From Acidobacteriota bacterium (GTDB lineage Bacteria > Acidobacteriota > Terriglobia > UBA7540): DNA of 64,000 bases. A model generated the notes under the pieces. That model saw only the letters and a program-made list of their open reading frames with translations, searched no databases and was not told the origin of the DNA. This document shows, piece after piece, positions 45,358 through 55,383 of the stretch (the first letter of the stretch is position 1; the number at the start of each line of letters is the position of its first letter). Both the position numbers and the translations under genes were made by a program. The stretch covers positions 32,274-96,273 of the forward strand of contig JAMCXS010000028.1 of the NCBI GenBank assembly GCA_023474345.1, read 5' to 3'.

Positions 45358-46827
45358 TCACTCCAAGCGCTTGCCGTTGGTATCGTAGACCTCGACAGGG
45401 CCGTATTTTTCAAGCGCTTTCTTGATCTGCTTGCCGTTCCCCACACAAACCACCTGCAGGTGGTCGAGATCGATGTATTTTCTGGCGGCTTCGCGTACCA
45501 CGCCCGGAGTTACTTGGGCAACTTTCTGCGGATACTGGTCCCAGTAATCTTGCGGAAGCTTGTAATAGTCCACGGTCAGCCAGGCATTGAGCAGCGTGGT
45601 GGGCTGTTCAAGCGAGAGGGCAAACCCGGCGATGATAGCACGCCGGGCTTCATCCAGTTCTTTTTCCGGCACAGCCTCGTCTCGAATCATCCGGAACTCG
45701 GCCATTAAGGCCTGCATCGATCCGTCTGTCACCGACGTCCGGACTTGTGTCGAGGCGATCCAGGGTCCGGGGTAAACGTCGGACTGGAAGTAACTGTAAG
45801 CGCCATACGTATATCCTTTTTCTTCGCGCAGGTCCAGAAAGAGCCGGGCCGCCGGTCCGCCGCCCAGGATGTGATTGGTCACGGTCAGGGCAATAAAGTC
45901 GGGATCGTTACGACGCAACGCGTAATCCCCTGCCATGATGTTGGTTTGGACAGAATCCGGCCGGTCCACCAGGACGACTTTGGCAGTGGCTGGCGCGGGC
46001 ACAGAGCCAAGGTTCGACTCTGGAACCGGATGGCTTTCCCAATTGCCGAAATACTTCTTGATCAGAGGGACAATAGCATCATATTGGACATCCCCAACCA
46101 CGCCGAGAATGGCATTATTCGGCGCGTAATACTCATGATGAAATCGCTCCAGGTCGTCGCGGGTCACGCGGTTTAAGGATTCCGGAGTCGCTGACACCGC
46201 GGAGGCGGGAAACTCACGGTAAAGGACTCGATAAAACCGCTCATAGGCCAGAAAGTCCGGCTGTGAGCGCATCTGTTGCAGGTTTGCAAGCTGTCGCTTC
46301 TTGTATTTGACAAGTTCCGCGGCCGGAAACGCCGGGTTGAGAACCGTGTCGCTCATCAACTCCAGGATGCGATCCGTGTTCTCCACCAGCCCCGATGCGG
46401 TCACCACGGAAACGCTCCGCCCGAAATTCGCCGAGGCGCGAAGCGTTGCTCCGATGTCATCGACGTCGGCCGCCAACTGCGCGCTGGTGCGATGCGTGGT
46501 TCCTTCGCGCAACATGTCGGCAGTAAATTTCGCCAGGCCCGGAAGGTCGCGGGGATCATTGAGCGCCCCCGCCTTGATCCAGAGCATAAACGCCACGGTC
46601 GGCAGTTTGTGCCGCTCCAGCACCAGAACGTCAAGGCCGTTATCCAATTTGATCTCGCGAGGCCGGGGCAGCTTTACTCGCAGGATTTCCTTGTTGACGG
46701 GCGCGCGATTCAGCCGGACCACTTTGCTGAGGGGTATCGATTTGTTTCCCTCCTGCCCCAGGAGGATAGCGCTGCCCGTTCCGAGCGCAAATACTGCTGT
46801 CATCAGAAAAAGGACTGTTCGCTTCAC
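45358..46827 (-). CDS. M16 peptidase-like protein, probably inactive subunit
   Basis: 489 residues with a signal peptide (KRTVLFLMTAVFALGTGSAILLGQ). It has the two-domain M16 fold (LDNGLDVLVLERHKLPTVAFMLWIKAGALNDP, IDPSQ-type GGGPAARLFLDLREEKGYTYGAYS), but where active M16 enzymes have HxxEH this one reads GLAKFTADMLREGT, so the zinc ligands are missing. Start GTG at 46827 with GGAGGG at 5-bp spacing. It follows an intact M16 gene by 12 bp; together they resemble the active/inactive heterodimers known in this family (mitochondrial processing peptidase, some bacterial pairs). Confidence 0.88.
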   Translation of the reverse strand: MKRTVLFLMTAVFALGTGSAILLGQEGNKSIPLSKVVRLNRAPVNKEILRVKLPRPREIKLDNGLDVLVLERHKLPTVAFMLWIKAGALNDPRDLPGLAKFTADMLREGTTHRTSAQLAADVDDIGATLRASANFGRSVSVVTASGLVENTDRILELMSDTVLNPAFPAAELVKYKKRQLANLQQMRSQPDFLAYERFYRVLYREFPASAVSATPESLNRVTRDDLERFHHEYYAPNNAILGVVGDVQYDAIVPLIKKYFGNWESHPVPESNLGSVPAPATAKVVLVDRPDSVQTNIMAGDYALRRNDPDFIALTVTNHILGGGPAARLFLDLREEKGYTYGAYSYFQSDVYPGPWIASTQVRTSVTDGSMQALMAEFRMIRDEAVPEKELDEARRAIIAGFALSLEQPTTLLNAWLTVDYYKLPQDYWDQYPQKVAQVTPGVVREAARKYIDLDHLQVVCVGNGKQIKKALEKYGPVEVYDTNGKRLE

Positions 46828-46839
46828 TTTTACCCTCCT

Positions 46840-48201
46840 TTAATGTCCGGCCGCCATGTGCACGGGCGTGCCGGCGGGCAAGTCGATGATCACGGTCTGC
46901 TCCCTGGAAATCAGGTACCGGTTCGCGGCTTCTTTGACCTCAGCAGCGGTCACAGCATTGTATTTATCGAAAATCGTGTTAACCAGGTTCGGATCATCGT
47001 AATAAACGGCGTATTCTCCCAGGCGAATGGCCGTGTACAGATCGGTCTGGCGCGCCTGGATCTGCTGGCGGCGAAGCTGCGCGCGGGCTTTATCCATTTC
47101 GCGCTCGGTTACGCCGTTTTTTTGCACCGCGGTAATTTCGTCCTCGATGGCTTTCTCCAGGTCCTCCGGCTTGACGTCGGGACGCGGCATTGCCATCACG
47201 TAAAAAAGACTCGGACCGATGCGCGCGTCCGCCTGGACGTTCACGGAAGTCGCCAGTTGTTTTTCTTTCACCAGGTGCTGATACAGCCGCGAGCTTTCCC
47301 CGGTGCTCAGGATATTTCCCAGTACCCGCAGCGCATAATTGCCCGGCGTGTTTCCCGGAGGAATGTGATAGGCCATCAGCAACAGCGGAAGGCGTGCGAG
47401 GGGATCCTCGATGGTTTCCCGGCGCTCTCCGTAATGTTCAGGCTCGGTCAAATCGACCTTGGGTGGTGCGGGCTGGGAGGGGATGTCGCCGAAATACTTC
47501 TTGACTTGGGCCAGGGCCTCCTGAGGATCGAGATCGCCCACCAGCGTGAGGACGGCATTGTTGGGAGCATAGTAGATGCGGAAGAAATGGCTAACATCGG
47601 CCACTGTCGCCGCGTTCAGGTCAGCCATCGATCCGATGGTGGAATGCTTGTAGGCGAAGTTGTCGTAAGAAAGGTTGTCGATTTCAAGAAATGCTTTGCC
47701 ATAGGGCCGGTTATCGATTCCCAGGCGCCGCTCTTCCTGGACGGCGTTGCGCTGGTTGTCCAGGTTCGCCTGGTTGACGGCAAGCGAGCGCATCCGGTCG
47801 CTTTCAAGGAAAAGGGCAAGGTCAAGCTGGTTCTTCGGAAGCATTTCAAAGTAATTGGTTCGATCTTCGCTGGTGGTGCCGTTCATAGCGCCGCCGTTGT
47901 TCTCGACCAGGATCATATGCTCGCCCTTCCCCACGTTCTTTGAGCCTTGGAACATCATGTGCTCAAACAAATGCGCAAAGCCGGTCCTGCCGGGACGCTC
48001 ATTGCGCGAGCCGACGTTGTAAGTGATGGAGATGGCGAAGACCGGAGCGCTGTGGTCGGGGGCAATGATCACGCGCAAGCCATTGGAAAGCCGCTGGTCA
48101 GTGAAAGCGAGATGCGGCACGCGAAGTTCCGCGGCGATGAGCGCCTGGGCGAAGACCAGCGCCACCGCTAACAGCAGGGCCCTTGCATGGTTTATTCTCA
48201 T
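46840..48201 (-). CDS. M16 zinc metallopeptidase, catalytic subunit
   Basis: 453 residues from the ATG at 48201 (GGGAG 8 bp upstream; the ORF track starts two codons earlier). A signal peptide (HARALLLAVALVFAQALIAAE) sends it to the periplasm. The inverted zinc motif is intact: GFAHLFEHMMFQGS (HxxEH) with the distal glutamate in NQRNAVQEERR about 75 residues later. The C-terminal half has STGESSRLYQHLVKEKQLATSV. It degrades peptides or processes precursors; natural substrate unknown. Partner: the inactive subunit immediately downstream. Confidence 0.92.
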   Translation of the reverse strand: MRINHARALLLAVALVFAQALIAAELRVPHLAFTDQRLSNGLRVIIAPDHSAPVFAISITYNVGSRNERPGRTGFAHLFEHMMFQGSKNVGKGEHMILVENNGGAMNGTTSEDRTNYFEMLPKNQLDLALFLESDRMRSLAVNQANLDNQRNAVQEERRLGIDNRPYGKAFLEIDNLSYDNFAYKHSTIGSMADLNAATVADVSHFFRIYYAPNNAVLTLVGDLDPQEALAQVKKYFGDIPSQPAPPKVDLTEPEHYGERRETIEDPLARLPLLLMAYHIPPGNTPGNYALRVLGNILSTGESSRLYQHLVKEKQLATSVNVQADARIGPSLFYVMAMPRPDVKPEDLEKAIEDEITAVQKNGVTEREMDKARAQLRRQQIQARQTDLYTAIRLGEYAVYYDDPNLVNTIFDKYNAVTAAEVKEAANRYLISREQTVIIDLPAGTPVHMAAGH

Positions 48202-48435
48202 GGGCAAGACTCCCTCAAATGGCAGATGGGCGTACCTGGACTCTAAACCCGAAGTTCAATGTGTCTATACGCAGATTCCAGCGCAAAAGTTCCTGTGCTC
48301 GCTGGACTTCCATTGACCTTTTTCATCCCACGTACGGGGTGCCAAATCTCGGGCTACTTGTGACAATCCAACTCGGTTGTTAAAATTATAGCTTGGTTCC
48401 GCAGCGGAGTCGCTACCTTCGAAGATTATTTCTCG

Positions 48436-49440
48436 ATGCATCCCATTATTGAAGTCCAGGATTTGACCAAAGAATTTCGCACCTTTCGACGGCGCGAAGG
48501 CGTCTGGGGAGCGCTTCAGAACCTGTTTGTCCGTGAGCGCATCACCATTCGGGCTGTTGATCGGGTCAGCTTCTCAATCCAGCCGGGCGAAATCGTGGGT
48601 TATATCGGCGCGAACGGCGCGGGCAAGTCAACCACCGTCAAAATGCTGACGGGCATCCTTGTTCCCACCAGCGGCCGCATTGTCGCCAGCGGTTACGTTC
48701 CTTACCGCGACCGGCGCCACTACACCAAGCATATCGGCGTGGTGTTCGGCCAGCGTACCCAGCTCTGGTGGGACATTGCGGTCGTCGAATCTTTCAAGCT
48801 GCTGAAAGAAATTTACGAAGTTTCGGACGCCGACTATCGCGAGCGGCTGGGCGTGTTCTCTGAAATTCTCGGGCTCAAGAATTACTTCAACACGCCCGTT
48901 CGCAAGCTCAGCCTGGGTGAGCGCATGCGCTGCGATCTGGCGGCTTCGCTGTTGCACAATCCGCCCCTGCTTTTCCTTGACGAACCCACCATCGGGCTTG
49001 ACGTGGTGGCCAAAGACCGCATCCGGGAATTCCTGAAAGAAGTCAACCGCTTGGAGCGCACTACGGTGTTGTTGACTACTCACGACCTCTCGGACATCGA
49101 GGAGCTTTGCAAAAGGATCATCATCATCGATCGGGGCAAAGTTCTGTTTGACGGCGACTTGCGGGAAATGAAAGCCCGGCTGGCGAAATATAACCAGGTG
49201 AAATTCTTTCTGAAAGACCGCTCACAGGTGGCGGCCCTGGCGCGCATCACCACGAATGGCATTAGTTGCGAGCGCCTGGATGATTTGACCTACCTGATGC
49301 GCTTTGACCGCGAACATTACTCAAACGCCGACATCATTCGCAATATCGTCACCACGCTCGAAGTCAGTGACATTCTGGTGGAGGAAGAACCGATCGAAGA
49401 CATTGTGAAGCGCATTTATTTGAGCGGCGAGGTTGCTTGA
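48436..49440 (+). CDS. ABC-2 type exporter, ATP-binding protein
   Basis: 334-residue ATPase. Walker A GYIGANGAGKSTTVKML, signature LSLGERMRCDLAASLLHNP and Walker B LLFLDEPTIGLD, then DLSDIEELCKRIIIIDRGKVLFDG; a C-terminal extension follows, as in daunorubicin-type and viologen-exporter-type ATPases. It starts at an ATG after a 234-bp divergent gap shared with the M16 operon and overlaps the first permease by 4 bp. Confidence 0.93.
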   Translation: MHPIIEVQDLTKEFRTFRRREGVWGALQNLFVRERITIRAVDRVSFSIQPGEIVGYIGANGAGKSTTVKMLTGILVPTSGRIVASGYVPYRDRRHYTKHIGVVFGQRTQLWWDIAVVESFKLLKEIYEVSDADYRERLGVFSEILGLKNYFNTPVRKLSLGERMRCDLAASLLHNPPLLFLDEPTIGLDVVAKDRIREFLKEVNRLERTTVLLTTHDLSDIEELCKRIIIIDRGKVLFDGDLREMKARLAKYNQVKFFLKDRSQVAALARITTNGISCERLDDLTYLMRFDREHYSNADIIRNIVTTLEVSDILVEEEPIEDIVKRIYLSGEVA

Positions 49441-50294
49441 TGGGAACTGCAGACCTTGCGCTACCCTCCCGGCCGGAAAGAACGTTCTCGCCTGGCACGC
49501 TGGCGCGCATCTACGGCGAATTCGTTCGCGTGGGCTTTGTGAACACGATTGCCTACCGGCTACGCTACTATACCGGCATCGTCACCTATTTCATCTATGT
49601 CTCGGTCTACTATTTCATCTGGAAAGCGATCTACGCCCACAGCGCGAGTATCGAGGGATTTGACTTCAGCCACTTGCTGACCTACGTGGCCGTCGGCTGG
49701 ATCATGCGCTCTTTCTATTACAACAACATCGATCAGGATATCGCGAACCAGGTGCTGGAGGGCAAGCTGGCCATGGACCTGATCAAGCCGGTCAACCCTC
49801 AGGCGATGTATATTGCTCAGGCGCTGGGTGAGTCCGTCTTCCGCCTGGTCATGCTGACCGCGCCCACGGCGGTGGTTTTGCTGCTCGTCTACCCGGTGCG
49901 CAGGCCGGCGAGCGGGTGGCATCTCGTGGCCTTTCTCGTGAGCGCCGTGCTCAGTTTTTTCCTGGTGGCGGCCATCAACTTTGCCGTCGGCACCTTCGCG
50001 ATCCGGTTGAAGTCCATCCTGGGTTTGCTGCGCGCCAAGTACTTTCTGCTGGAGCTGTTTTCAGGGTTGCTGATTCCAATTTCCTTTTTCCCGCACGTCT
50101 TCCAAGTGGCGCTGGCTTTTATGCCGTTTCAGTACATCAGCTACATTCCTGTGCTGCTGTACCTGGGGAAGATCAGCGGGCTTGGAATCCTTAGAGCCTT
50201 GGGGCTGCAATTGTTCTGGGTGACGGCCATGATTGCCCTCGGTCACGGCCTCTGGACGTGGTCGAGCCGCAAAATCACCATCCAGGGCGGATGA
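49437..50294 (+). CDS. ABC-2 type exporter, permease subunit 1
   Basis: 285 residues, six predicted membrane segments (GIVTYFIYVSVYYFIWKAIY, VAFLVSAVLSFFLVAAINFAVGTF and others). It belongs to the ABC-2/DUF990-like permeases that work as a pair with a second permease and a single ATPase. Overlaps the ATPase stop by 4 bp and is followed 3 bp later by the second permease. Substrate unknown; relatives export lipids, polysaccharides or drugs. Confidence 0.88.
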   Translation: MMGTADLALPSRPERTFSPGTLARIYGEFVRVGFVNTIAYRLRYYTGIVTYFIYVSVYYFIWKAIYAHSASIEGFDFSHLLTYVAVGWIMRSFYYNNIDQDIANQVLEGKLAMDLIKPVNPQAMYIAQALGESVFRLVMLTAPTAVVLLLVYPVRRPASGWHLVAFLVSAVLSFFLVAAINFAVGTFAIRLKSILGLLRAKYFLLELFSGLLIPISFFPHVFQVALAFMPFQYISYIPVLLYLGKISGLGILRALGLQLFWVTAMIALGHGLWTWSSRKITIQGG

Positions 50295-50297
50295 AGC

Positions 50298-51089
50298 ATG
50301 AAACGCCACTTACGCCTTTTCGCCCTTTACTTCGCGCAATATGCCAAAGTCCGGCTTGCGTATAAGGCGGATTTCATCATCGCCTTCCTTTCCTCTATGG
50401 CGGCGACGGTGTTGGGATTCGGATTCGTCCTGGTGCTATTTACCAAGATTCCCAAATTGCAGGACTGGTCATTTTACGAAATCCTATTTCTTTATGGCTT
50501 TTCGCTAATTCCCCTGGGCTTTTTCAACGTGGTGAGTTGGAATTTGTACCAGTTCGGCGACCTCTACATTATTCAAGGGCGTTTTGACCGCATCCTGCTG
50601 CGTCCGGTGAACACGCTTTTCCAGGTGCTGTTTGAAAAGTTTCGCCTTGAGTCGCTGCAGGAAGTTGTCACCGGCACGTTTGTGGTGGCCGTTGCGGCGT
50701 CCAAGCTCCACGTGCCCTGGCCGGTCAGCAATTATTTCTGGTTTATCCTGATGGTGGCTTCGGGCGCGCTGATTTACCTTGCCGTCTTTCTAATGCTGAC
50801 GGCGGTTTCTTTCTGGTTTGAAGACCGTGTGGGCATTGTGCCGCCGGTTTTCAATATGCTGACTTTTGGCCGCTATCCCCTGACGATTTACAACGTTTTT
50901 ATCCAATTCATGCTCAGTTGGATCATTCCGTTTGGCTTCGCTTCTTTCTATCCCACGACGCATTTCCTGGGGCGTACTTCCTTCAACACTTACTTCTATC
51001 TTGTTCCCGTAGTCGCCACGAGCTTTTTTATGCTGGCGCTCTTTGTCTGGGGCCGTGGCGTGGGGAACTACAGTAGCACCGGGTCGTAA
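50298..51089 (+). CDS. ABC-2 type exporter, permease subunit 2
   Basis: 263 residues, six predicted membrane segments (FIIAFLSSMAATVLGFGFVLVLF, LIYLAVFLMLTAVSFWF, LVPVVATSFFMLALFVW). Resembles DUF990 permeases, with the characteristic cytoplasmic DRILLRPVNTLFQVLFEKF following the first two helices (the first permease has the related DLIKPVNPQAMYI). Last gene of the exporter operon. Confidence 0.87.
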   Translation: MKRHLRLFALYFAQYAKVRLAYKADFIIAFLSSMAATVLGFGFVLVLFTKIPKLQDWSFYEILFLYGFSLIPLGFFNVVSWNLYQFGDLYIIQGRFDRILLRPVNTLFQVLFEKFRLESLQEVVTGTFVVAVAASKLHVPWPVSNYFWFILMVASGALIYLAVFLMLTAVSFWFEDRVGIVPPVFNMLTFGRYPLTIYNVFIQFMLSWIIPFGFASFYPTTHFLGRTSFNTYFYLVPVVATSFFMLALFVWGRGVGNYSSTGS

Positions 51090-51206
51090 GTCCCTGACTT
51101 CAGGCCTTTTGGCCGGGAGGGGTTCAGTTCCACTTTGACGTGGTGGGCGCAATTAGTTAAAATCGAGCGTTTCAGGTAGAGACGAAGCCCGATTCCGAGC
51201 ACCCTT

Positions 51207-52382
51207 ATGCTGCGATTTTATACTGCCGGTGAATCCCACGGTCAGGGGTTGGTGGCCACCCTACTGGGTTTGCCCGCCCACGTGCCCGTGGACTTTGCCT
51301 ACGTCAACCGCGAATTGCGGCGCCGCATGGGCGGCTACGGGCGTGGCGGGCGCATGAAAATTGAGTCCGACACCGCGCAGTTTCTTTCGGGGGTCCGCCA
51401 CGGTGAAACCATCGGCTCGCCTATCGCCATCCTGATTGAGAATCGCGACTGGAAGAACTGGCAGGAGTCGATGTCAGTTGAAGACCTGGCGGAAACGCGT
51501 GAAAAGTACAAAGCGGTCGCTTCGCCGCGGCCCGGCCACGCCGATCTTGCCGGAGCTTTAAAATATAACTTTCGCGATGCGCGCTATGTGCTGGAGCGGG
51601 CGAGCGCCCGGGAAACCGCTGCCCGGGTGGCGATCGGGGCCGTGGCCAAGTTGTTCCTGAAAGAATTCGGAATTGAGACTGCCAGCCACACGGTGGCCTT
51701 GGGCAGCGTGGCGCTGCCGGAGGAGAACATCCCGTTTGAGCGGGTCCTGGCGCTGCGGGACGTTGAAGAAATCGTCTTGAACTGCGTCGATCCACAGGTA
51801 GAGGCTCGCATGAAGCAGGAAGTCGATAAAGCGATCGAGGCTCGGGATACCGTAGGCGGCACTTTTGAAGTGATCGCGCGGGGCGTCCCGGCGGGGCTGG
51901 GATCTTACGCGCAGTGGGATGAGCGCCTGGATGGTCAACTGGCGCAGGCCGTGATGTCGATCCAGGCGGTGAAAGCTGTCGAACTCGGAACAGGCATTGA
52001 GAACGCCGCGACGCCTGGCTCCCGAGTCCACGATGAAATTGGTTACAACCGCCAAAGTCATCGCTTCACCAGAAAATCCAATCGCGCCGGCGGTCTCGAA
52101 GGCGGCATCACGAACGGCGAGGAAGTAATCGTACGGGGTTACCTGAAGCCTATTTCCACGCTGCGGCGGCCACTTGAATCGGTGGATTTTGCTACGCGGG
52201 AAAGCGTCAAGGCGGCCTACGAGCGCTCCGACGTTTGCGTGCTTCCAGCGGCCGGCGTAGTGGGAGAAGCGATGGTGGCCTTGGTACTGGCCCGGTCGTT
52301 CCTGGAAAAATTCGGAGGCGATTCGCTCGAAGAAACGCGGCGGAATCTTGATTCTTATCTTGAGCAAGTGCGGCGATTTTAG
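51207..52382 (+). CDS. aroC: Chorismate synthase
   Basis: 391 residues. FMN-dependent last step of the shikimate pathway, turning EPSP into chorismate. Signature blocks: [84 protein letters not shown] and [27 protein letters not shown]. The start ATG at 51207 gives the standard [13 protein letters not shown]-terminus. It lies 117 bp after the exporter operon and is followed by def. Confidence 0.97.
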   Translation: MLRFYTAGESHGQGLVATLLGLPAHVPVDFAYVNRELRRRMGGYGRGGRMKIESDTAQFLSGVRHGETIGSPIAILIENRDWKNWQESMSVEDLAETREKYKAVASPRPGHADLAGALKYNFRDARYVLERASARETAARVAIGAVAKLFLKEFGIETASHTVALGSVALPEENIPFERVLALRDVEEIVLNCVDPQVEARMKQEVDKAIEARDTVGGTFEVIARGVPAGLGSYAQWDERLDGQLAQAVMSIQAVKAVELGTGIENAATPGSRVHDEIGYNRQSHRFTRKSNRAGGLEGGITNGEEVIVRGYLKPISTLRRPLESVDFATRESVKAAYERSDVCVLPAAGVVGEAMVALVLARSFLEKFGGDSLEETRRNLDSYLEQVRRF

Positions 52383-52434
52383 TCAGGGTTGTTACGCAAT
52401 AGTCGCTCAATTCATCTAAAAAAGATATAAAAAA

Positions 52435-52944
52435 ATGATCTACCCCATCGTCAAATACGGACAGGAAGTATTAGAAAACCCGACGGAGCCGATTACGGAC
52501 TTCAACGCCGAACTCGAGAAGTTGGTGGCGGACATGTTTGAGACAATGTACGCGGCGAATGGCGTGGGCCTTGCCGCTCCGCAAATCGGCATTTCCAAAA
52601 GGATTTGCGTCATTGATATCACCTCAGGGCAGGACCCCGGCGCCAAATTGGTTCTGGCTAATCCTGTGATTCTTTCCGCCGAGGAAGAACAGGTGCAGGA
52701 CGAAGGCTGCCTGAGCCTGCCGGATTTCCGCGCCAAGACGCCGCGCCCGTTGCGCGCCACCATTCGGGCCCAGGACCTCAAGGGCCAGGAAATCACTCTA
52801 TCCGGAGAAGGTCTGCTGGCTCGCGCTTTCTGCCATGAAACCGATCACCTGGACGGAAAGCTCTTCATCCATCACTTGACGCGGCTCAAGCGTGAATCCA
52901 TCAAGCGCAAAATCCGGAAAATGGCCAAAGCGGGAGAGTGGTAG
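52435..52944 (+). CDS. def: Peptide deformylase
   Basis: 169 residues. Removes the formyl group from nascent N-formylmethionine. All three motifs are present: GVGLAAPQIG, EGCLSLPDFR with the metal-binding cysteine, and HETDHLDGKLF with the HExxH zinc/iron site. It is followed by fmt (59 bp) and rsmB, the classical def-fmt-rsmB cluster. Confidence 0.97.
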   Translation: MIYPIVKYGQEVLENPTEPITDFNAELEKLVADMFETMYAANGVGLAAPQIGISKRICVIDITSGQDPGAKLVLANPVILSAEEEQVQDEGCLSLPDFRAKTPRPLRATIRAQDLKGQEITLSGEGLLARAFCHETDHLDGKLFIHHLTRLKRESIKRKIRKMAKAGEW

Positions 52945-53003
52945 CATGGTCTTGATGGCAGCCTGCGCAAGTTGCTGCGGGCTGTCTCAATCGGACGCCA
53001 CGG

Positions 53004-53942
53004 ATGAACCTGATTTTTTGCGGCACACCTCGATTCGCGGTTCCCACGCTTGAAAAGCTGATTGCAGAACGATTTGTCCTTCAACTGGTGGTGACAAATC
53101 CGGATGAGCCGCGCGGGCGCGGTCACAAAGTGCAGCCCTCGCCCGTCAAGCAAGTGGCTCTGAACCACGGCATCCAAATCTACCAGCCGGCCAAACTGAA
53201 AGGCCCTGAAGTTCAAGCTTTCCTCTCGCAATATCATCCTGACGCCATTGTCGTGGTTGCCTACGGGCACATCATTCCACAATGGATGATCGACCTTCCC
53301 CGGCTGGGATGCATCAACCTGCACGCCTCGATTTTGCCGAAGTATCGCGGAGCCGCGCCGATTGCCTGGGCGCTGATTCGTGGCGAGAAGGAAACCGGGG
53401 TCACCACGATGAAGATTGATGCCGGGATGGACACCGGCAATATGCTCCTTGTCAGGACCGAACCGATCCGCGACGGCGACACCACGGAAACTCTCAGCGA
53501 ACGCCTGAGCACGATGGGCGCCGACCTCATGATTGAAACTTTGCGCAAACTCGAGCGGGGAGAAATCGTTCCGCAGCCGCAGGACTCGAGCCTGGCGACT
53601 TTGGCTCCCATGCTCAAAAAGGGCGATGGGCGCATTGACTGGGCGCGGCCAGCGGCCGAACTTGCGCGGCGCGTGCGAGGGCTCGCTCCCTGGCCGGGCG
53701 CATACACTGCGTTTCGCGGCAAGAATCTCCACATTTGGCGCGCGGAAACTCTGCCGGCGCCGGCCGGCGCCGAGCTTCTTCCTGGCACCGTCCTCACCGA
53801 GGGCGGCAGGTTTGGCGTGGCTGCGGGCGAAGGTACGCTGCTGGTGATCGAAGAGGTCCAGCTCGAAGGCCGCAAGCGCCTTTCGGCGCGCGAGTTTTTG
53901 AATGGCGCGCGCGTCCGGACCGGGGAAATCCTTGGCTCCTGA
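53004..53942 (+). CDS. fmt: Methionyl-tRNA formyltransferase
   Basis: 312 residues. Formylates initiator Met-tRNA with 10-formyl-tetrahydrofolate. N-terminal LIFCGTPRFAVPTLEKLI, the catalytic block INLHASILPKYRGAAPIAWALIRGEKETGVTTMKIDAGMDTG, and a C-terminal tRNA-binding domain (RVRGLAPWPGAYTAF). It overlaps the rsmB reading frame by 41 bp if rsmB starts at its first ATG. Confidence 0.97.
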   Translation: MNLIFCGTPRFAVPTLEKLIAERFVLQLVVTNPDEPRGRGHKVQPSPVKQVALNHGIQIYQPAKLKGPEVQAFLSQYHPDAIVVVAYGHIIPQWMIDLPRLGCINLHASILPKYRGAAPIAWALIRGEKETGVTTMKIDAGMDTGNMLLVRTEPIRDGDTTETLSERLSTMGADLMIETLRKLERGEIVPQPQDSSLATLAPMLKKGDGRIDWARPAAELARRVRGLAPWPGAYTAFRGKNLHIWRAETLPAPAGAELLPGTVLTEGGRFGVAAGEGTLLVIEEVQLEGRKRLSAREFLNGARVRTGEILGS

Positions 53943-55305
53943 GGTGAAACCCGTGGCGCAGGTCTCGCCCGCGCGCAAGGTCGCCTTTGAAATCCTTGTT
54001 CAAGTTGAAGCCGGGCATGCCTTCGCGGCAAACCTGCTGGAAGGAGGGAAGGCCTCGGCACTCGGCGAAGCTGATCGAGGACTCGCCACGGAAATCGTGA
54101 TGGGCGTCCTGAGGTGGCGTGGCGAAATCGACTATCGCCTGGAGCAGCTTTCAGGAAAACCCATCGGTTCCTTTGATCGCGAGGTCGCCACTGCCTTGCG
54201 CATGGGCGTTTATCAGATTGCCTTCCTCGAAAAAATCCCCAAATCTGCCGCAGTGAATGAATCGGTGAAATTGACGAAGCTGGCTCGAAAGCGCTCGGCG
54301 GCCGGCTTGGTCAACGCCGTGCTGCGCAAATGCGAGCCCGCTCGGATTCAGGCTGCGCCGGCCAATGCCGAGGGTCTGAGCGCAACGGCATTGGAAAGCT
54401 TCCGGCGCACAGTTCCCTCCTGGCTGCTGAACCGTTGGGAAAAGACCTACGGGCGCGATGCCGCCGCTCAATTGGCTTGCGTCAGCACACAGATTCCTTC
54501 CACCACGCTCCGAATCACTTCTTTGAGCCGGGATCTTGCCCTGATTCCAAAGAAGCTCGATGAGAAGGGCGTCAAGGTCCGTCAAGGCCGCTACGCACCC
54601 GCGGCGCTGATTGTCGAGCAAGGCAAGGGCATGAGCTCCGAGGCCGCCTGGAAGATGGGCATGGTGATTCAGGACGAAGCTTCGCAATTAGTAGCTAGTC
54701 TACTTGCCGTCCGGCCCGGGCTGAGGGTGCTGGACCTCGCCGCCGCGCCGGGGCTGAAAACCAGCCTGCTGGCCGATGCCCTGGGGAAAGGCTTGCTGGT
54801 AGCCTGCGACATCAGCAGCGTCCGCCTGCGCACCATGAGGAAGCTTCTGCCCCGGATGACGGCGAATCCGAGGGCCACCCGGATGGTCCAACTCGACGCA
54901 TCGCAAGACCTCCCTTTCCGGCAGAAGTTTGACCGGATCCTGGTGGATGCTCCGTGCTCGGGCACTGGGACGCTCGGGCGAAACCCGGAAATTAAATGGC
55001 GCCTCACGCCCGAAGATATTGAAAGGCTTTCCACCCTGCAAGTCCGTATTCTTCGCAACGCCCTCGGCCTGCTCGCCACCGGAGGCCGGTTGGTCTATGC
55101 CACATGCTCGTTGGAACCCGAGGAAAACGCGAGCGTGGTAGAAACTGTCTTACCGGGAATGCCGGGCTGCCGCCTGCTCACCCGCAGGGAGCTTTCCGAG
55201 GAATTTCCGAAACTCCGTGCCTTGTTTGAAGCGCAGGGCTATTTCCACACGCGCCCGGACCGGGACGATATGGATGGCTTCTTTGCCGCCGTGATCGTTC
55301 GATGA
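53902..55305 (+). CDS. rsmB: 16S rRNA cytosine-967 C5-methyltransferase RsmB
   Basis: 467 residues from the first ATG (overlapping fmt by 41 bp) or 453 from a GTG at 53944 just after the fmt stop; either is possible and the conserved sequence begins after both (VSPARKVAFEILVQVEAG). N-terminal NusB-like RNA-binding domain, then the Rossmann methyltransferase with LDLAAAPGLKTSLLAD, the catalytic VDAPCSGTGTLGRNPEIKW and ATCSLEPEENASVVE (second cysteine). Third gene of def-fmt-rsmB. Confidence 0.95.
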   Translation: MARASGPGKSLAPEVKPVAQVSPARKVAFEILVQVEAGHAFAANLLEGGKASALGEADRGLATEIVMGVLRWRGEIDYRLEQLSGKPIGSFDREVATALRMGVYQIAFLEKIPKSAAVNESVKLTKLARKRSAAGLVNAVLRKCEPARIQAAPANAEGLSATALESFRRTVPSWLLNRWEKTYGRDAAAQLACVSTQIPSTTLRITSLSRDLALIPKKLDEKGVKVRQGRYAPAALIVEQGKGMSSEAAWKMGMVIQDEASQLVASLLAVRPGLRVLDLAAAPGLKTSLLADALGKGLLVACDISSVRLRTMRKLLPRMTANPRATRMVQLDASQDLPFRQKFDRILVDAPCSGTGTLGRNPEIKWRLTPEDIERLSTLQVRILRNALGLLATGGRLVYATCSLEPEENASVVETVLPGMPGCRLLTRRELSEEFPKLRALFEAQGYFHTRPDRDDMDGFFAAVIVR

Positions 55306-55383
55306 GCGAGTTGCCGCGGCATTTTCCGTGTCTGCTAACATAGCCGAAGGGGGCAAGTTTAAGATGAGGATAAGGAGGACTCG

